This document shows positions 1-8,483 of a stretch of 64,000 nucleotides of DNA, piece by piece. A model generated the notes under the pieces. That model was not told the DNA's origin. It saw only the letters and a program-made list of their open reading frames with translations, and did no database searches. The first letter of the stretch is position 1, and each line of letters begins with the position of its first letter. This DNA is from Corynebacterium sp. SCR221107 (GTDB lineage: Bacteria > Actinomycetota > Actinomycetes > Mycobacteriales > Mycobacteriaceae), in contig NZ_CP115670.1 of the NCBI RefSeq assembly GCF_027886475.1, positions 2,976,001 through 3,040,000 of the forward strand. The letters are read 5' to 3'. A program made the position numbers and the translations under genes.

Positions 1-1272
1 GGCGCCGGTGCCGTAGCCGGTGAGCACATAATCGCCGATGAACACGGGAATCTGCGCGCCGTTGACCGGGTTGGTGGCATACACGCCCAAGAACACGCCG
101 GTCTTTTCCTTGTTCTCCTGGCGCTCCACGTCCGACTTCGCAGCGATGGCGGCGCGGTAGGCGGCAACGGCCTCGGCCGGGGTGGACTTGCCGTAGGTCC
201 AACGGGGGTCGATACCCTCGTAGGAACCGGAACCACCGGCAACCAGGTCGTCGACAAGCTCATGCTCCGGCGCGAGCACCATGTAGCTGGCGCCGAACAG
301 GGTATCCGGGCGGGTGGTAAACACGGTCAGGTTGTGGCCCTGGGCAACGAAGTCCACCTCGGCGCCGCGGGAGCGGCCGATCCAGTTGCGCTGCATGGAC
401 TTGACCTTCTCGGTCCAGTCCAGGTACTCCAGATCGTCGATGAGGCGATCGGAGTAGGCGGTAATCCGCATCATCCACTGGGACAGGTTCTTGCGGAAGA
501 CGGGGAAGTTGCCACGCTCCGAGCGACCGTCGTGGGTGACCTCCTCGTTTGCCAGCACGGTGCCCAGGCCCGGGCACCAGTTCACGGTGGAGTAGGAGCG
601 GTAGACCAGGCGGAAAGAGTCTACGACCTTGCGCTTGTCTAGATCAGACAGCTGCGCATAGGGCGCACCGAACTCCTCCGGGGTTGCCACCTCGCCGGAT
701 TCCAAGAGCGGAATGAGCTCCTCGATGCGGCGGGCCTTGTTCTGGGCCTTGTCGAACCATGCGTTGTAAATCTGCAGGAAGATCCACTGCGTCCACTTGT
801 AGAACTCCGGATCGGTGGTGGCTACCTTGCGGCGGCGATCATGGCCCAGGCCGAGCAGGCCCAGCTGGCGCTCCATGTTTTCGATGTTGGCCATCGTCGT
901 GGTGCGAGGGTGCGTACCAGTCTGGATGGCGTACTGCTCGGCCGGTAGGCCGAAGGCGTCGTAGCCCAAGGTGTGCAGCACGTTCTTGCCCAGCATGCGG
1001 TTGAAGCGGGCGAAAACGTCGGTGGCAATGTAGCCGAGCGGGTGGCCTACGTGCAGGCCAGCGCCGGAGGGGTAGGGGAACATGTCCTGAACGAATAGCT
1101 TGTCCTTGGGCAATTCCTTGCCGTCTTCCGTAGCAAGGGCGCCCACCGGGTTCGGGGCGTTGAAGGTGCCGTTGTCGATCCAGTACTTCTGCCACTTCTT
1201 CTCGATCTCACCCGCAAGCTCCGGGGTGTACCGGTAGGAAGGACCTGCCATGTTATCGCTCGGATTAGTCAT
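1..1272 (-). CDS. leuS: leucyl-tRNA synthetase, N-terminal part (cut by window edge)
   Basis: Charges tRNA-Leu with leucine in the cytoplasm. About 424 N-terminal codons are present; the rest lies left of the window. Seen: an N-terminus [18 protein letters not shown], the class I signature as [17 protein letters not shown] at about residues 65-80 (HVGH is the HIGH motif), and [18 protein letters not shown] at the start of the CP1 editing domain near the window edge. The start at 1272 is the first ATG of this frame and the only one that precedes the conserved N-terminus by a normal distance. It is transcribed away from the next gene. Confidence 0.97.
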   Translation of the reverse strand, partial: MTNPSDNMAGPSYRYTPELAGEIEKKWQKYWIDNGTFNAPNPVGALATEDGKELPKDKLFVQDMFPYPSGAGLHVGHPLGYIATDVFARFNRMLGKNVLHTLGYDAFGLPAEQYAIQTGTHPRTTTMANIENMERQLGLLGLGHDRRRKVATTDPEFYKWTQWIFLQIYNAWFDKAQNKARRIEELIPLLESGEVATPEEFGAPYAQLSDLDKRKVVDSFRLVYRSYSTVNWCPGLGTVLANEEVTHDGRSERGNFPVFRKNLSQWMMRITAYSDRLIDDLEYLDWTEKVKSMQRNWIGRSRGAEVDFVAQGHNLTVFTTRPDTLFGASYMVLAPEHELVDDLVAGGSGSYEGIDPRWTYGKSTPAEAVAAYRAAIAAKSDVERQENKEKTGVFLGVYATNPVNGAQIPVFIGDYVLTGYGTGA

Positions 1273-1911
1273 GGGTAAATATGATAGTCGCTCCCGCCCA
1301 CACCGGCCCCCATCAGCGCACCGTTACCTGCCGGAATTGTTGCTTTCCGACGCCCACCGGGCCCGCACCAGTTGCCCTTTGATCGGCCGTTGCCGGTTGT
1401 CTTTGCCAAAACGGCACAACCTTTGAACGCAATTGACCCCGCAGCACATAGTCGCGCAGGTCAGCGCCGAGGGGTGATGAGATTACTGACTCACCCTTCC
1501 CAGCCGAAACAAACATGTTTCCTCAGGTAAAGATGCCCCGCGTATGCGCAGCTACCACCATTTCATCGACGGTGATGAAATGCTCACCTGCTCCACGCGC
1601 ACCCCTGTTTGATACGAAAAACGAAGACCGGCCCTGGACTCCCACCGAGGCGGGCAGCGGAACCGGTCATGTTGACTACAAGGCTACCTGGTTGATGACG
1701 CCGAAGCAAGAGCACGGGCACGGAGCCATCGGTACGTTCACACACCAGTGTGCCCTCTGACCCGTCCGGATTCGCCGGCCCTCGGGGGCGTATGGGCGAG
1801 AGTCTTCCTCACACCGTGTCCGGTTTCGGTGCCTGCCGTGCCTGACAGGTGAGAGCCTAGCGCATCCCGCGCCCGCGATTGTCTACCCGGCTCTCAGAAA
1901 AGGAACCGGTC
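1273..1911. other. gene-poor stretch, probable decayed mobile DNA
   Basis: No convincing gene in about 640 bases. It carries the leuS promoter region, one copy of the dispersed word GCTTTCCGACGCCCAC at 1342-1357, and a 13-base direct repeat GGAACCGGTCATG at 1659-1671 and 1902-1914. The second copy is the ribosome-binding region and start of the antirepressor relic that follows. A short open frame at 1515-1760 resembles nothing I recognise. The duplication next to a broken phage gene suggests a remnant of integrated DNA. Confidence 0.4.
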
Positions 1912-2603
1912 ATGGCTACCGCGCTACAAGCGTTCACCAACCACGAGTTCGGCACGATCCGAACCATCACCTCCGGCGGGCAGGTCCTGTTCTACGGCAA
2001 GAACGTGACGACCGCCCTCGGCTACGCCAACACGAAAGATGCCCTGGCGCGTCACTGCAAGGGGGTCGTGAATCACTACCCCTTGAAACGGCTGGTGGCA
2101 TCCAGCAGGTCAGGTTCATCAGCGAAGGCGACCTGTACCGGCTGATCGTCTCCTCCAAGCTGCCCGCCGCCCAGCAGTTCGAGGCGTGGGTGTTCGACGA
2201 CGTCCTCCCGTCCATCCGCCGCCACGGCATGTACGCCATCGACGAGCTGCCCAATGATGACGAGTTCCTTGAGCGAGCAATCGCCACCCTGCGCGCCGAG
2301 CGGGCCAAGCGGCTCGCCGCCGAACAAGCCCTGTTGGAGGCGGCACCGAAGGTGTCCTATTACGACGTGGTGCTGGCGTCGCCGTCGCTGATCACCACCA
2401 CCGAGATCGCCAAGGACCACGGCCTGTCGGCGAAGAAGCTCAACCAGATTCTGCGCGAGGAGCAGGTGCAGTTTCACCAGTCCGGCTGCTGGTTCCTCTA
2501 CGCCCGCTTCGCTGCGCAGGGCTACACCCAGTCCAAGACGCACGAGTACGACGAGGGCAAGACCCGCACCCACATGTACTGGACCTACTCCTGTGCCACT
2601 TAG
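1912..2603 (+). pseudogene. phage antirepressor (BRO-N / KilAC), frameshifted
   Basis: Phage antirepressors block the lysogeny repressor. The 5' part (ATG 1912 after AAAAGGAAC) encodes a BRO-N domain (TIRTITSGGQVLFYGKNVTT). After the C-run at 2079-2082 the match jumps to another frame, which reads FISEGDLYRLIVSSKLPAAQ and then VFDDVLPSIRRHGMY. A KilAC-like part follows (TTTEIAKDHGLSAKKLNQIL). One lost C explains the shift. The protein also ends early and unusually: after THMYWT it runs into SCAT and a stop that sits inside a palindrome, where the family normally continues for about 20 residues. No other phage genes are nearby, so this is a solitary relic. Confidence 0.8.
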
Positions 2604-2633
2604 CGGCGAGAGCTTCATAAGCTCGCCGCTAAG
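2599..2633. terminator. perfect 12-bp inverted repeat at the end of the antirepressor relic
   Basis: CTTAGCGGCGAG (2599-2610) and CTCGCCGCTAAG (2622-2633) are exact reverse complements around an 11-base loop, and the stop codon of the relic lies in the left arm. No T-run follows, so it is either a weak terminator or the terminal repeat of the element that brought in the phage gene. Confidence 0.45.
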
Positions 2634-2720
2634 AGGCAAAGGTTTTCCCTACATCCACATAAGGTTGCGTTCATCTGGGCAAACTCGCGAAGCACGAATA
2701 TCGCGGAGTCGACTTTCTTC

Positions 2721-3434
2721 CTAGGCGCTAGGCATCCCCGCCAGCACCTTGGCCTTGCCATCCACCATCTCCACGACCTGGTCGGCCAGATCGAGCTGGC
2801 TGCGGTCGTGGGTGATCATGACAGTGGCCACGCCGAACTCGTCGGTGACCTGACGCAACAGCTCCACGATCTCGCGGGAGAGCCGCTGGTCGAGGGCGGA
2901 GGTGGGTTCGTCGGCAAGCACAAGCTGAGGTTGGCCCATGAGCGCGCGGGCGATGTTGACGCGCTGGCGCTGGCCGCCGGAAAGCTCGGAGGTGCGGCGG
3001 TCGCCGAAGCCGGCTAGGCCCACGCGGGAAAGGAGCTCGTCGGCACGGGTGGCGCGAGCGCGCAGCGCCCCGCGACGCAGGCCGCGGATGTGGTCGGTGA
3101 TCATGAGTTGCTCGCGGGCGGTGAGCGAGCCGAGCAGATTGGGGGACTGGAAGACTACGCCGATGTGGTCGCGGCGCAGCGCAGTGCGCTGCTTGTCGTT
3201 CATGTCGGTGGCTTCGCGCCCGGCGATGATGACCTGGCCGGAGGAGGGAATCACGAGGCCCGCGGCCACGGACAGGAGGGTGGACTTACCGGAGCCGGAC
3301 TCACCGACGATGGCGGTCAGCTGCCCGGCGCGCGCATCCACGGTGGCGCGGTCGAGTGCGGTGACGGTGGAGGTGCCGTCGGGGTAGACGACGCTGGCGT
3401 TGCGCAGGCTCAAGACTGGGGTTGTGGTGGTCAT
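2721..3434 (-). CDS. hrtA: haem exporter ATP-binding subunit HrtA
   Basis: A 237-residue ABC ATPase of the MacB/LolD type that powers export through the membrane partner encoded just upstream. Seen: Walker A GESGSGKST (about 44-52), Q-loop FQSPN, signature LSGGQRQRVNIARAL and Walker B LVLADEPTSALD. It follows hrtB by 54 bases on the same strand, so they form one operon. The naming rests on context: in C. diphtheriae and C. glutamicum the HrtBA haem exporter lies beside the haem-responsive ChrSA system, as here. By sequence alone it could be any MacB-family ATPase. Confidence 0.8.
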   Translation of the reverse strand: MTTTTPVLSLRNASVVYPDGTSTVTALDRATVDARAGQLTAIVGESGSGKSTLLSVAAGLVIPSSGQVIIAGREATDMNDKQRTALRRDHIGVVFQSPNLLGSLTAREQLMITDHIRGLRRGALRARATRADELLSRVGLAGFGDRRTSELSGGQRQRVNIARALMGQPQLVLADEPTSALDQRLSREIVELLRQVTDEFGVATVMITHDRSQLDLADQVVEMVDGKAKVLAGMPSA

Positions 3435-3488
3435 CGTGGTGGTCCTTGATGTGAGGCTGGTTTCGGAAATGGGGTGGGGAAGTGTTGC

Positions 3489-4580
3489 TTAGACGGAGGC
3501 GCCAAGTGCGGTCATCGGGTCGACCTTGGTGGTCTGGCGCACGGCGAGCAGGGCGCCGGCGATGCCGAGGACGAAGACGGCAACCGCGGGGCCGGCAATA
3601 GTCAGCCAGGACAGCTCGAAGGGGACGGTGCCGGAGACGAGGGCGCCCAGCCCGAAGCCGATGAGGGCACCTGCACCGGTGCCGACGGCGAGGATGATGG
3701 CGGCCTGAGTCAGCGCGTCGGCAAGCACATATCGCGGGGAGGCGCCGAGCGCGCGCAGGACGGCGATGTCGCGGGTACGCTGCAGGGTCCACACGCTAAG
3801 GAAGGAGATGGTGACCAGGGCGGAGATGCCGTAGAGGAATCCTTGCATGCTGGTCAGGGAGGTGCGCTCAGACTTGTAGGCGGCCAGGCCCTCGAAGGAG
3901 CCCTTCGTGTCGGTGATGGCGGTGTGGGTATCGGCGGCGATCGTGTCCCATTGCTGGGCGGTGGCATCGCCATAGGCCAGCAACACCGTGCCGGTGGTGG
4001 CGGCCTCGGCATGGCTGACCTGCTGCCAGGTTGCGATATCAACCCAGACCACCGGCGAGTGGCTGTAGTATTCGTCGGCAACGATCTGGCCTACAGTGAC
4101 CTCCGTTCCGCCCAGAGCGATGGTGTCGCCGGTGGAAAGCCCCAGTTCCGTAGCGATCGATTCAGAAATGTTTGCTTGCTTGCCGACGGCTACGCCTGCC
4201 GCCACCGTGCCGTCGGGAAGCCCGAGCACGGCAACCGGCTGCGCCCCCTGGTCGGACTCGAGGCGGGTCTGGCCAACGCCGAGCGGCACAATGGCGTCGA
4301 GGCCGCGGCCCGTGACCTGGCTAGCTGCGGCCGTGACCGCGCGGGCGGCATCCTCGGTTGCCACGGAGTTGCTAAAGGAGACCTCCGGGGTATCGGAGAA
4401 CGGATCGACAAACGCCACGGCGTCGGCATCAAGCGAGCTCAGCGCTGAGGTATTGCGCGCGGCCAGCCCCTGGGTCAGGCCGGTTAGCATGATGATTAAC
4501 AAGGTGATGAACATGGTAACCGAGCCGATAAGAATGAATCGCCCGCCGGCTGAGCGGATCTCGCGGATGCTCAAGAACAT
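3489..4580 (-). CDS. hrtB: haem exporter permease HrtB (FtsX/MacB type)
   Basis: A 363-residue membrane protein with the FtsX-like plan: a first helix near residues 16-38 (ILIGSVTMFITLLIIMLTGL), a large extracytoplasmic domain, then three helices in the C-terminal 130 residues. With HrtA it is expected to extrude haem from the membrane and prevent haem toxicity. The start at 4580 (MFLSIREIRS) is chosen because AAGGAG lies 8 bases upstream and the family begins this way; the open frame runs further to 4676 without support. It is first in the operon and lies below the palindrome at 4676-4693. Confidence 0.8.
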   Translation of the reverse strand: MFLSIREIRSAGGRFILIGSVTMFITLLIIMLTGLTQGLAARNTSALSSLDADAVAFVDPFSDTPEVSFSNSVATEDAARAVTAAASQVTGRGLDAIVPLGVGQTRLESDQGAQPVAVLGLPDGTVAAGVAVGKQANISESIATELGLSTGDTIALGGTEVTVGQIVADEYYSHSPVVWVDIATWQQVSHAEAATTGTVLLAYGDATAQQWDTIAADTHTAITDTKGSFEGLAAYKSERTSLTSMQGFLYGISALVTISFLSVWTLQRTRDIAVLRALGASPRYVLADALTQAAIILAVGTGAGALIGFGLGALVSGTVPFELSWLTIAGPAVAVFVLGIAGALLAVRQTTKVDPMTALGASV

Positions 4581-4675
4581 GGGTAGTGCTCCTTGGGAAA
4601 GATCAGTTTTGTTGGCTACTACCCATTCCACCGTTTTCGCAGGCCAGATACATCGGTAGGCTCGGTCAACCTGCA

Positions 4676-4693
4676 ATCAACCATGTGGTTGAT
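4676..4693. promoter_or_regulatory. 18-bp palindrome, candidate ChrA operator of hrtBA
   Basis: ATCAACCATGTGGTTGAT is a perfect palindrome (8-bp arms, 2-bp centre) 96 bases before the hrtB start. Its size and position suit a dimer of a NarL-type regulator such as ChrA, encoded about 2.4 kb away. Assignment to ChrA is inference. The rest of 4581-4917 shows no gene. Confidence 0.5.
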
Positions 4694-4917
4694 CGATCAT
4701 CATCTGCGCGGCGTCCACCGCACAGCTGCGGGAAGATAAAGGTACACGGTCGCAGTGTTGGTGCAGCTAGTAGAACACCACCAGAGCACCAAACAGGCCT
4801 TCACGTTGGCTGCCACCACAAAGGCGCACCAGGCCTGGCAAAGCCCGATGCGCCTTGAAAGAAAGCTGTGGCACCAGAAGTTGGGGAAGGCAAGGAAAGA
4901 ATCTGCCCCGGGTTCCC

Positions 4918-5485
4918 TTAGTGGGTCAGCACCGCCTTTAGTAGGGCAACTCCCAAACCCACCGCCGCGAAGATGATGCCAGCCACCAAGGTGCGGAAGC
5001 TGATCTTTTCCTTACGGAAGTGCGAGATAACAAAACCTAGGGAGAAAAGGCGGGCGATGAGGAAGAAGATGGCTAGGTACCACGCCCATTGGGGAGGGAT
5101 GACATCTGCCATGGCTAGCAGCAATGCCACCGCCGGTGCCGAGGTGGAGCTTAAGATCGGCACCGAGTTTCGCAGGGCGTGCAGGTAGTCACTGGTGTTG
5201 GCCCACCGCCCATGTAGCAGCCGATGTTCTTGCAGCTCGGCCAGGCCGTGGGCAAGCAGGGTGGTAAACCCGGTAGCCAACAAAAGTATGAGAGCATGTC
5301 CATGCTCAATGTCGGCCGGCGCAACGAGCACGATGGCACCCAGGGCCAAAATGTTGCCGTAGGTATAGGCCGACACCCGCTGGGCGACATCGTGTGGGCT
5401 TCAGCTTCCCGTCCCGGCTCAACTCCAGCGCGTGGTCATCGCCGTCGGCTGCAACGCCGGGGCCAGGTGGCAAGTGGGAGGTCAT
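4918..5485 (-). pseudogene. small membrane protein between hrtBA and chrSA, apparent frameshift
   Basis: The downstream part (from GTG 5376) encodes about 152 residues with four or more hydrophobic stretches, such as ALILLLATGFTTLLAHGLAE. The frame remains protein-like upstream of that GTG as SPHDVAQRVSAYTYGN, directly after an in-frame TGA. The neighbouring frame supplies a start at 5485 (MTSHLPPGPGVAADGDDHAL) that runs to the same point. Removing one A in the GAAG at about 5399-5402 joins them into one protein of roughly 190 residues. Either the gene is broken, the protein starts at GTG 5376, or this is a sequence error. Function unknown; its position suggests a haem link. Confidence 0.55.
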
Positions 5486-5641
5486 GGATTCATAGTAAAA
5501 GCCACATCGGCCAGCCTGAAAGTCTTCTACACGCGCGGCATGGCGTGACAGGTGGCCTGCCAGTCGCCCAAGTGATGGATTTTCGCCCGTAGGCAAGGAT
5601 CGGGGAGGAATTCTCGGTGGTGAATCACTAGCGTTGAGAGT

Positions 5642-7099
5642 GTGAAATTTCCCCGCCACCCCAAACACAGGCATGGTGACACCACCGGTCACCGTGAAGG
5701 CAACGACCCCAGTCCTGGCCACGCGCACGATTCCAGCGAGCACACCCAACGCAGCGGGCATGGGAGGCATCCCAGCCCCTTCGCCGCGAGTGGCTTGATC
5801 GCTGCCGATGACCTTGCCTCCGGCAAGGCCCCCTCCCCGGAGCAGGCCACTCAGGCTTTGTCGAACATCATGGTGTTCCTGCGCGTGAGCTTGCATCTTG
5901 TGTTCGCGTTCCTGCTGGGGTTTGCGGTGGTGCAAAACGTGGCGGCGGGCACCGCGTCGTGGGGCCAGATCACCGGCGCGTGCCTATTGGCCTGCGTGTA
6001 CCTTGTGGGAACGGTGTGGGAAAACCGCAAGGCACATTCGGTGCTGGTGGATTTCACGTTGGATTCCACAACCAGGTTGCTGGCAACTGGTTGGCTGTGC
6101 GTGGTGCTGCTGTTGTGGGTGTGCCTTGTCGCCTCCTCGATGAGCTTCGTATGGCTGCTGTTCCCGTTGGTGTTCCTGATCTTGCACGTGCTTCCCACAG
6201 CCGCCTCGATAGTCACGGTCTGCGCGGCGTGGGCGGTGGCAGCGTTTCTGCCAGCGCTCGTCCATCACCCGGGGTGGAATGTGGCCAACGTGGTCGGCCC
6301 GTTCATCGGCACGTTTTTCGCCATCGGCGTGTACTTCACCTACCGCGTGCTCGACCGCGAGGTGCATGCGCACGCGCTTTTGACCCAGCAGTTGATTTCT
6401 GCGCAGCAGCAGCTGGCGATGAGCGAGCATCAGGCGGGGCGCATGGAGGAGCGCGAGCGTTTGTCGCGGGAGATCCACGACACCGTCGCCCAAGGTTTGT
6501 CCTCGATCGTGTTGGTTTCGCGTGCCGCGCGTGCCAACCTGCGCAAGGGCAACCTCGCGGAGCTTTCCGCCCAGCTGGATACCATCAGCGAGCAGGCAGG
6601 CGACTCCCTCGCGGAGGCCCGCCGTTTCGTGCGCGACCTTGCCTCCCCGGATCTCAGCCAGTCCCTTCCAGTTGCGCTCGAGCGTGTCGTTGCGCGTGTG
6701 CGCGCCCGCCAGGAGGCGCTTTCCGACGATCTGGAGGTGGTACTGACCATCATCGACGAGACCAACGGCGCCAATGGGGCAGCCCAACTCCCGGAACCCG
6801 TCACGCGCACGGTGGTGCGGGTGGTACAAGAGGCGCTGGCGAACGTCGTCAAGCATGCCGACGCAAGCAAGGTGGTCGTCACCGTCGGGTTGTGGGACGA
6901 GCAAGTAACGATCGACGTCGTCGACAACGGGCGCGGTTTTGATCCGGATGCGTCGCATTCCGGTTTTGGCATCGACGGCATCCAGGCGCGGGTCAGCGAT
7001 CTGGGCGGCGCCGTTACAATCGAATCGAGCCCGGGCGCGGGAACCACGCTGACCTGCGCCATCCCGCTGACCTCCCGAACGCGACACGAAGAAAGCTAA
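5642..7099 (+). CDS. chrS: haem-responsive sensor histidine kinase ChrS
   Basis: A NarL-family kinase of up to 485 residues. The first 75 residues are hydrophilic and rich in His, Gly and Asp. Five or six membrane helices follow (about 85-245), then a coiled linker, the HisKA_3 box with the phosphorylated His in ERLSREIHDTVAQGL, and an HATPase domain with VVDNGRGFD and GFGIDGIQARV. Known ChrS proteins sense haem in the membrane part and phosphorylate ChrA. The GTG start at 5642 is the longest option; a later start is possible because the leading segment is not conserved in such kinases. It is followed after two bases by chrA. Confidence 0.8.
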   Translation: MKFPRHPKHRHGDTTGHREGNDPSPGHAHDSSEHTQRSGHGRHPSPFAASGLIAADDLASGKAPSPEQATQALSNIMVFLRVSLHLVFAFLLGFAVVQNVAAGTASWGQITGACLLACVYLVGTVWENRKAHSVLVDFTLDSTTRLLATGWLCVVLLLWVCLVASSMSFVWLLFPLVFLILHVLPTAASIVTVCAAWAVAAFLPALVHHPGWNVANVVGPFIGTFFAIGVYFTYRVLDREVHAHALLTQQLISAQQQLAMSEHQAGRMEERERLSREIHDTVAQGLSSIVLVSRAARANLRKGNLAELSAQLDTISEQAGDSLAEARRFVRDLASPDLSQSLPVALERVVARVRARQEALSDDLEVVLTIIDETNGANGAAQLPEPVTRTVVRVVQEALANVVKHADASKVVVTVGLWDEQVTIDVVDNGRGFDPDASHSGFGIDGIQARVSDLGGAVTIESSPGAGTTLTCAIPLTSRTRHEES

Positions 7100-7101
7100 T
7101 C

Positions 7102-7719
7102 ATGAACCCCATCTCCGTCATGCTCATCGATGACCACCCCGTCGTGCGCGCGGGATTGCGCTCCATCGTGGACTCCTTCGACGACCTCCGGGTTATCGCC
7201 GAGGCAGCCAACGGCGACGGCATCACCTCCCAGTCCCTCGCTGAGATGGGTATCGATGTGGTGGTCACCGACATCCAGATGCCCGGCACCGACGGGATCA
7301 CGCTCACCCAGCGGCTCGCCGAGGCCGGCCCACCGGTGCTCATCTTGACCACCTACGACACCGAGGCCGACATCGTCGCCGCCATAGAGGCCGGCGCCAT
7401 GGGCTACCTGCTCAAAGACGCCCCCGAGCAAACGCTCCACGACGCGATCGTGGCTACCGCCCGCCGCGAGCGCACGCTGGCACCCGAGGTAGCCACTGCG
7501 CTCATGAACCGCATCTCCAAGCCGCGCCAGGCGCTGTCGGCCCGCGAGATCGAGATTCTCAAGGCACTCGAGTCCGGGGCCACCAACCGCCAGCTGGCCG
7601 CCACCCTTTTCATCTCCGAGGCAACCGTCAAGACCCACCTCGTCCACATTTACTCGAAGCTTAGCGTGGACAATCGCACGGCTGCGATCACCGAGGCACG
7701 GCGGATGAAGCTCATTTAG
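7102..7719 (+). CDS. chrA: LuxR/NarL-type response regulator ChrA
   Basis: A 205-residue DNA-binding regulator. The receiver domain shows the acidic pair IDDH and the phosphoacceptor in VVTDIQMPGTDG; the C-terminal HTH reads LSAREIEILKALESGATNRQ and then TVKTHLVHIYSKL. It starts two bases after chrS, so the two are co-transcribed. By family and position it should activate hrtBA when haem is abundant. The pairing with haem rests on synteny with C. diphtheriae and C. glutamicum, where hrtBA and chrSA are neighbours. Confidence 0.82.
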   Translation: MNPISVMLIDDHPVVRAGLRSIVDSFDDLRVIAEAANGDGITSQSLAEMGIDVVVTDIQMPGTDGITLTQRLAEAGPPVLILTTYDTEADIVAAIEAGAMGYLLKDAPEQTLHDAIVATARRERTLAPEVATALMNRISKPRQALSAREIEILKALESGATNRQLAATLFISEATVKTHLVHIYSKLSVDNRTAAITEARRMKLI

Positions 7720-7842
7720 CTAATCCCTGGATAAAGAGGATTTCCCGGTGATTTATGGGCCCTAATTATTGTGGATTATTCGGTTCCCACCGCAGTTTTA
7801 GAGCAATACCCCGGAGAAGTTTTTTATCTCAAACACTTGCTA

Positions 7843-7864
7843 TTACAAAAGCGGCCTGTTGTAA
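7843..7864. promoter_or_regulatory. inverted repeats upstream of the first tiny peptide gene
   Basis: TTACAA (7843-7848) and TTGTAA (7859-7864) form an exact dyad with a 10-base spacer. A second one, GCGGGAA/TTCCCGC, follows at 7874-7889. Both lie in the A+T-rich leader of the peptide gene at 7915 and could be an operator and an mRNA hairpin. Confidence 0.3.
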
Positions 7865-7914
7865 TGCAATAAAGCGGGAATTTTCCCGCATTTCCCGACC
7901 GAAAGGAACCCATC

Positions 7915-8018
7915 ATGGAATTCTTTGACATTCTCTCCTCTGGCATCTCCTTCTTCTTCAACGAAAGCCTTCCGCACATTTTGAGTCTTTCTTGGGCATC
8001 TTTACCTCCAGCAAGTAG
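7915..8018 (+). pseudogene. tiny amphipathic peptide gene, probably frameshifted
   Basis: ATG 7915 follows a clear GAAAGGAAC ribosome site and begins MEFFDILSSGISFFFNES. Read in its own frame the ORF runs to 8127 straight through a strong terminator (8033-8069), which is implausible. One frame over, the same stretch continues as AHFESFLGIFTSSK and stops at 8016-8018, 14 bases before the terminator. A single missing base near 7970 would restore a peptide of about 35 residues with alternating hydrophobic and Ser residues. Size, acidity and lack of a signal peptide recall the PorA/PorH class of mycomembrane porins, but I see no direct homology. Confidence 0.5.
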
Positions 8019-8032
8019 CTCTTATGCCGAGG

Positions 8033-8069
8033 AACCGGCCCAAACCCCTGGGGGTGTGGCCGGTTTTTT
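8033..8069 (+). terminator. rho-independent terminator after the first tiny peptide gene
   Basis: AACCGGCC (8033-8040) pairs with GGCCGGTT (8058-8065), with an inner ACCCC/GGGGT stem, and runs into six T. It closes the short transcript of the peptide gene that ends at 8018. Confidence 0.85.
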
Positions 8070-8299
8070 CTCTCTTCACCCAAATTATTTCTCCGGAAGA
8101 ATGGCGAACAGAGTATTTCTGATTTAAATTTACGGTTTATTCAATAGGCAACCTATTACTATCTCAGCTTCGGAAAAAACCCAATCATTTCAGATGCAAA
8201 ATTAAGCTAATTGCCCTTGTTTTTCTTTATTTGCCCTGATTCAATTTCAGTTAGTGGTAGCGCCCGCTGCTACGTGAGCCGAGTGAAAGGTAACCTGGC

Positions 8300-8416
8300 A
8301 TGTCCTCTATTCTCGATATTTATAACAACGTCGATAATTTTGTCTTCTCCATCTACGACGCGCTTTACTTCCTTGGTAAGTCGTTCTTTACGGCACTCGA
8401 TAGCCTGTCTTCCTAG
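8300..8416 (+). CDS. 38-residue amphipathic peptide, PorH/PorA-like candidate
   Basis: ATG 8300 is preceded by GAAAGG ten bases upstream and opens a 38-codon gene (MSSILDIYNNVDNFVFSIYD, ending ALDSLSS). It is closed by its own terminator at 8431-8468. The peptide is acidic with aromatic residues on one helical face, has no signal sequence and ends in serines. Corynebacterial PorA and PorH are likewise 45-57 residues long, lack signal peptides and are mycoloylated on Ser. It lies in a low-GC island with the similar reading frame at 7915, so the two look like a tandem family. Porin function is inference; a small membrane toxin is the alternative. Confidence 0.55.
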   Translation: MSSILDIYNNVDNFVFSIYDALYFLGKSFFTALDSLSS

Positions 8417-8430
8417 CACAGGAAATGACT

Positions 8431-8468
8431 AACGCGCCGGCTAGCATGTGTGTGCAGCTGGCGCGTTT
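8431..8468 (+). terminator. terminator after the 38-residue peptide gene
   Basis: AACGCGCCGGCT (8431-8442) pairs with AGCTGGCGCGTT (8456-8467) over 12 bp including one G-T pair. It lies 14 bases after the stop and between convergent genes. Confidence 0.7.
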
Positions 8469-8483
8469 CGTGCTTAAGAAGGT

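Noticed and set aside
1515..1760. 81-codon plus-strand frame beside the antirepressor relic
   Set aside because: No ribosome site and no match that I recognise; treated as part of the decayed patch.
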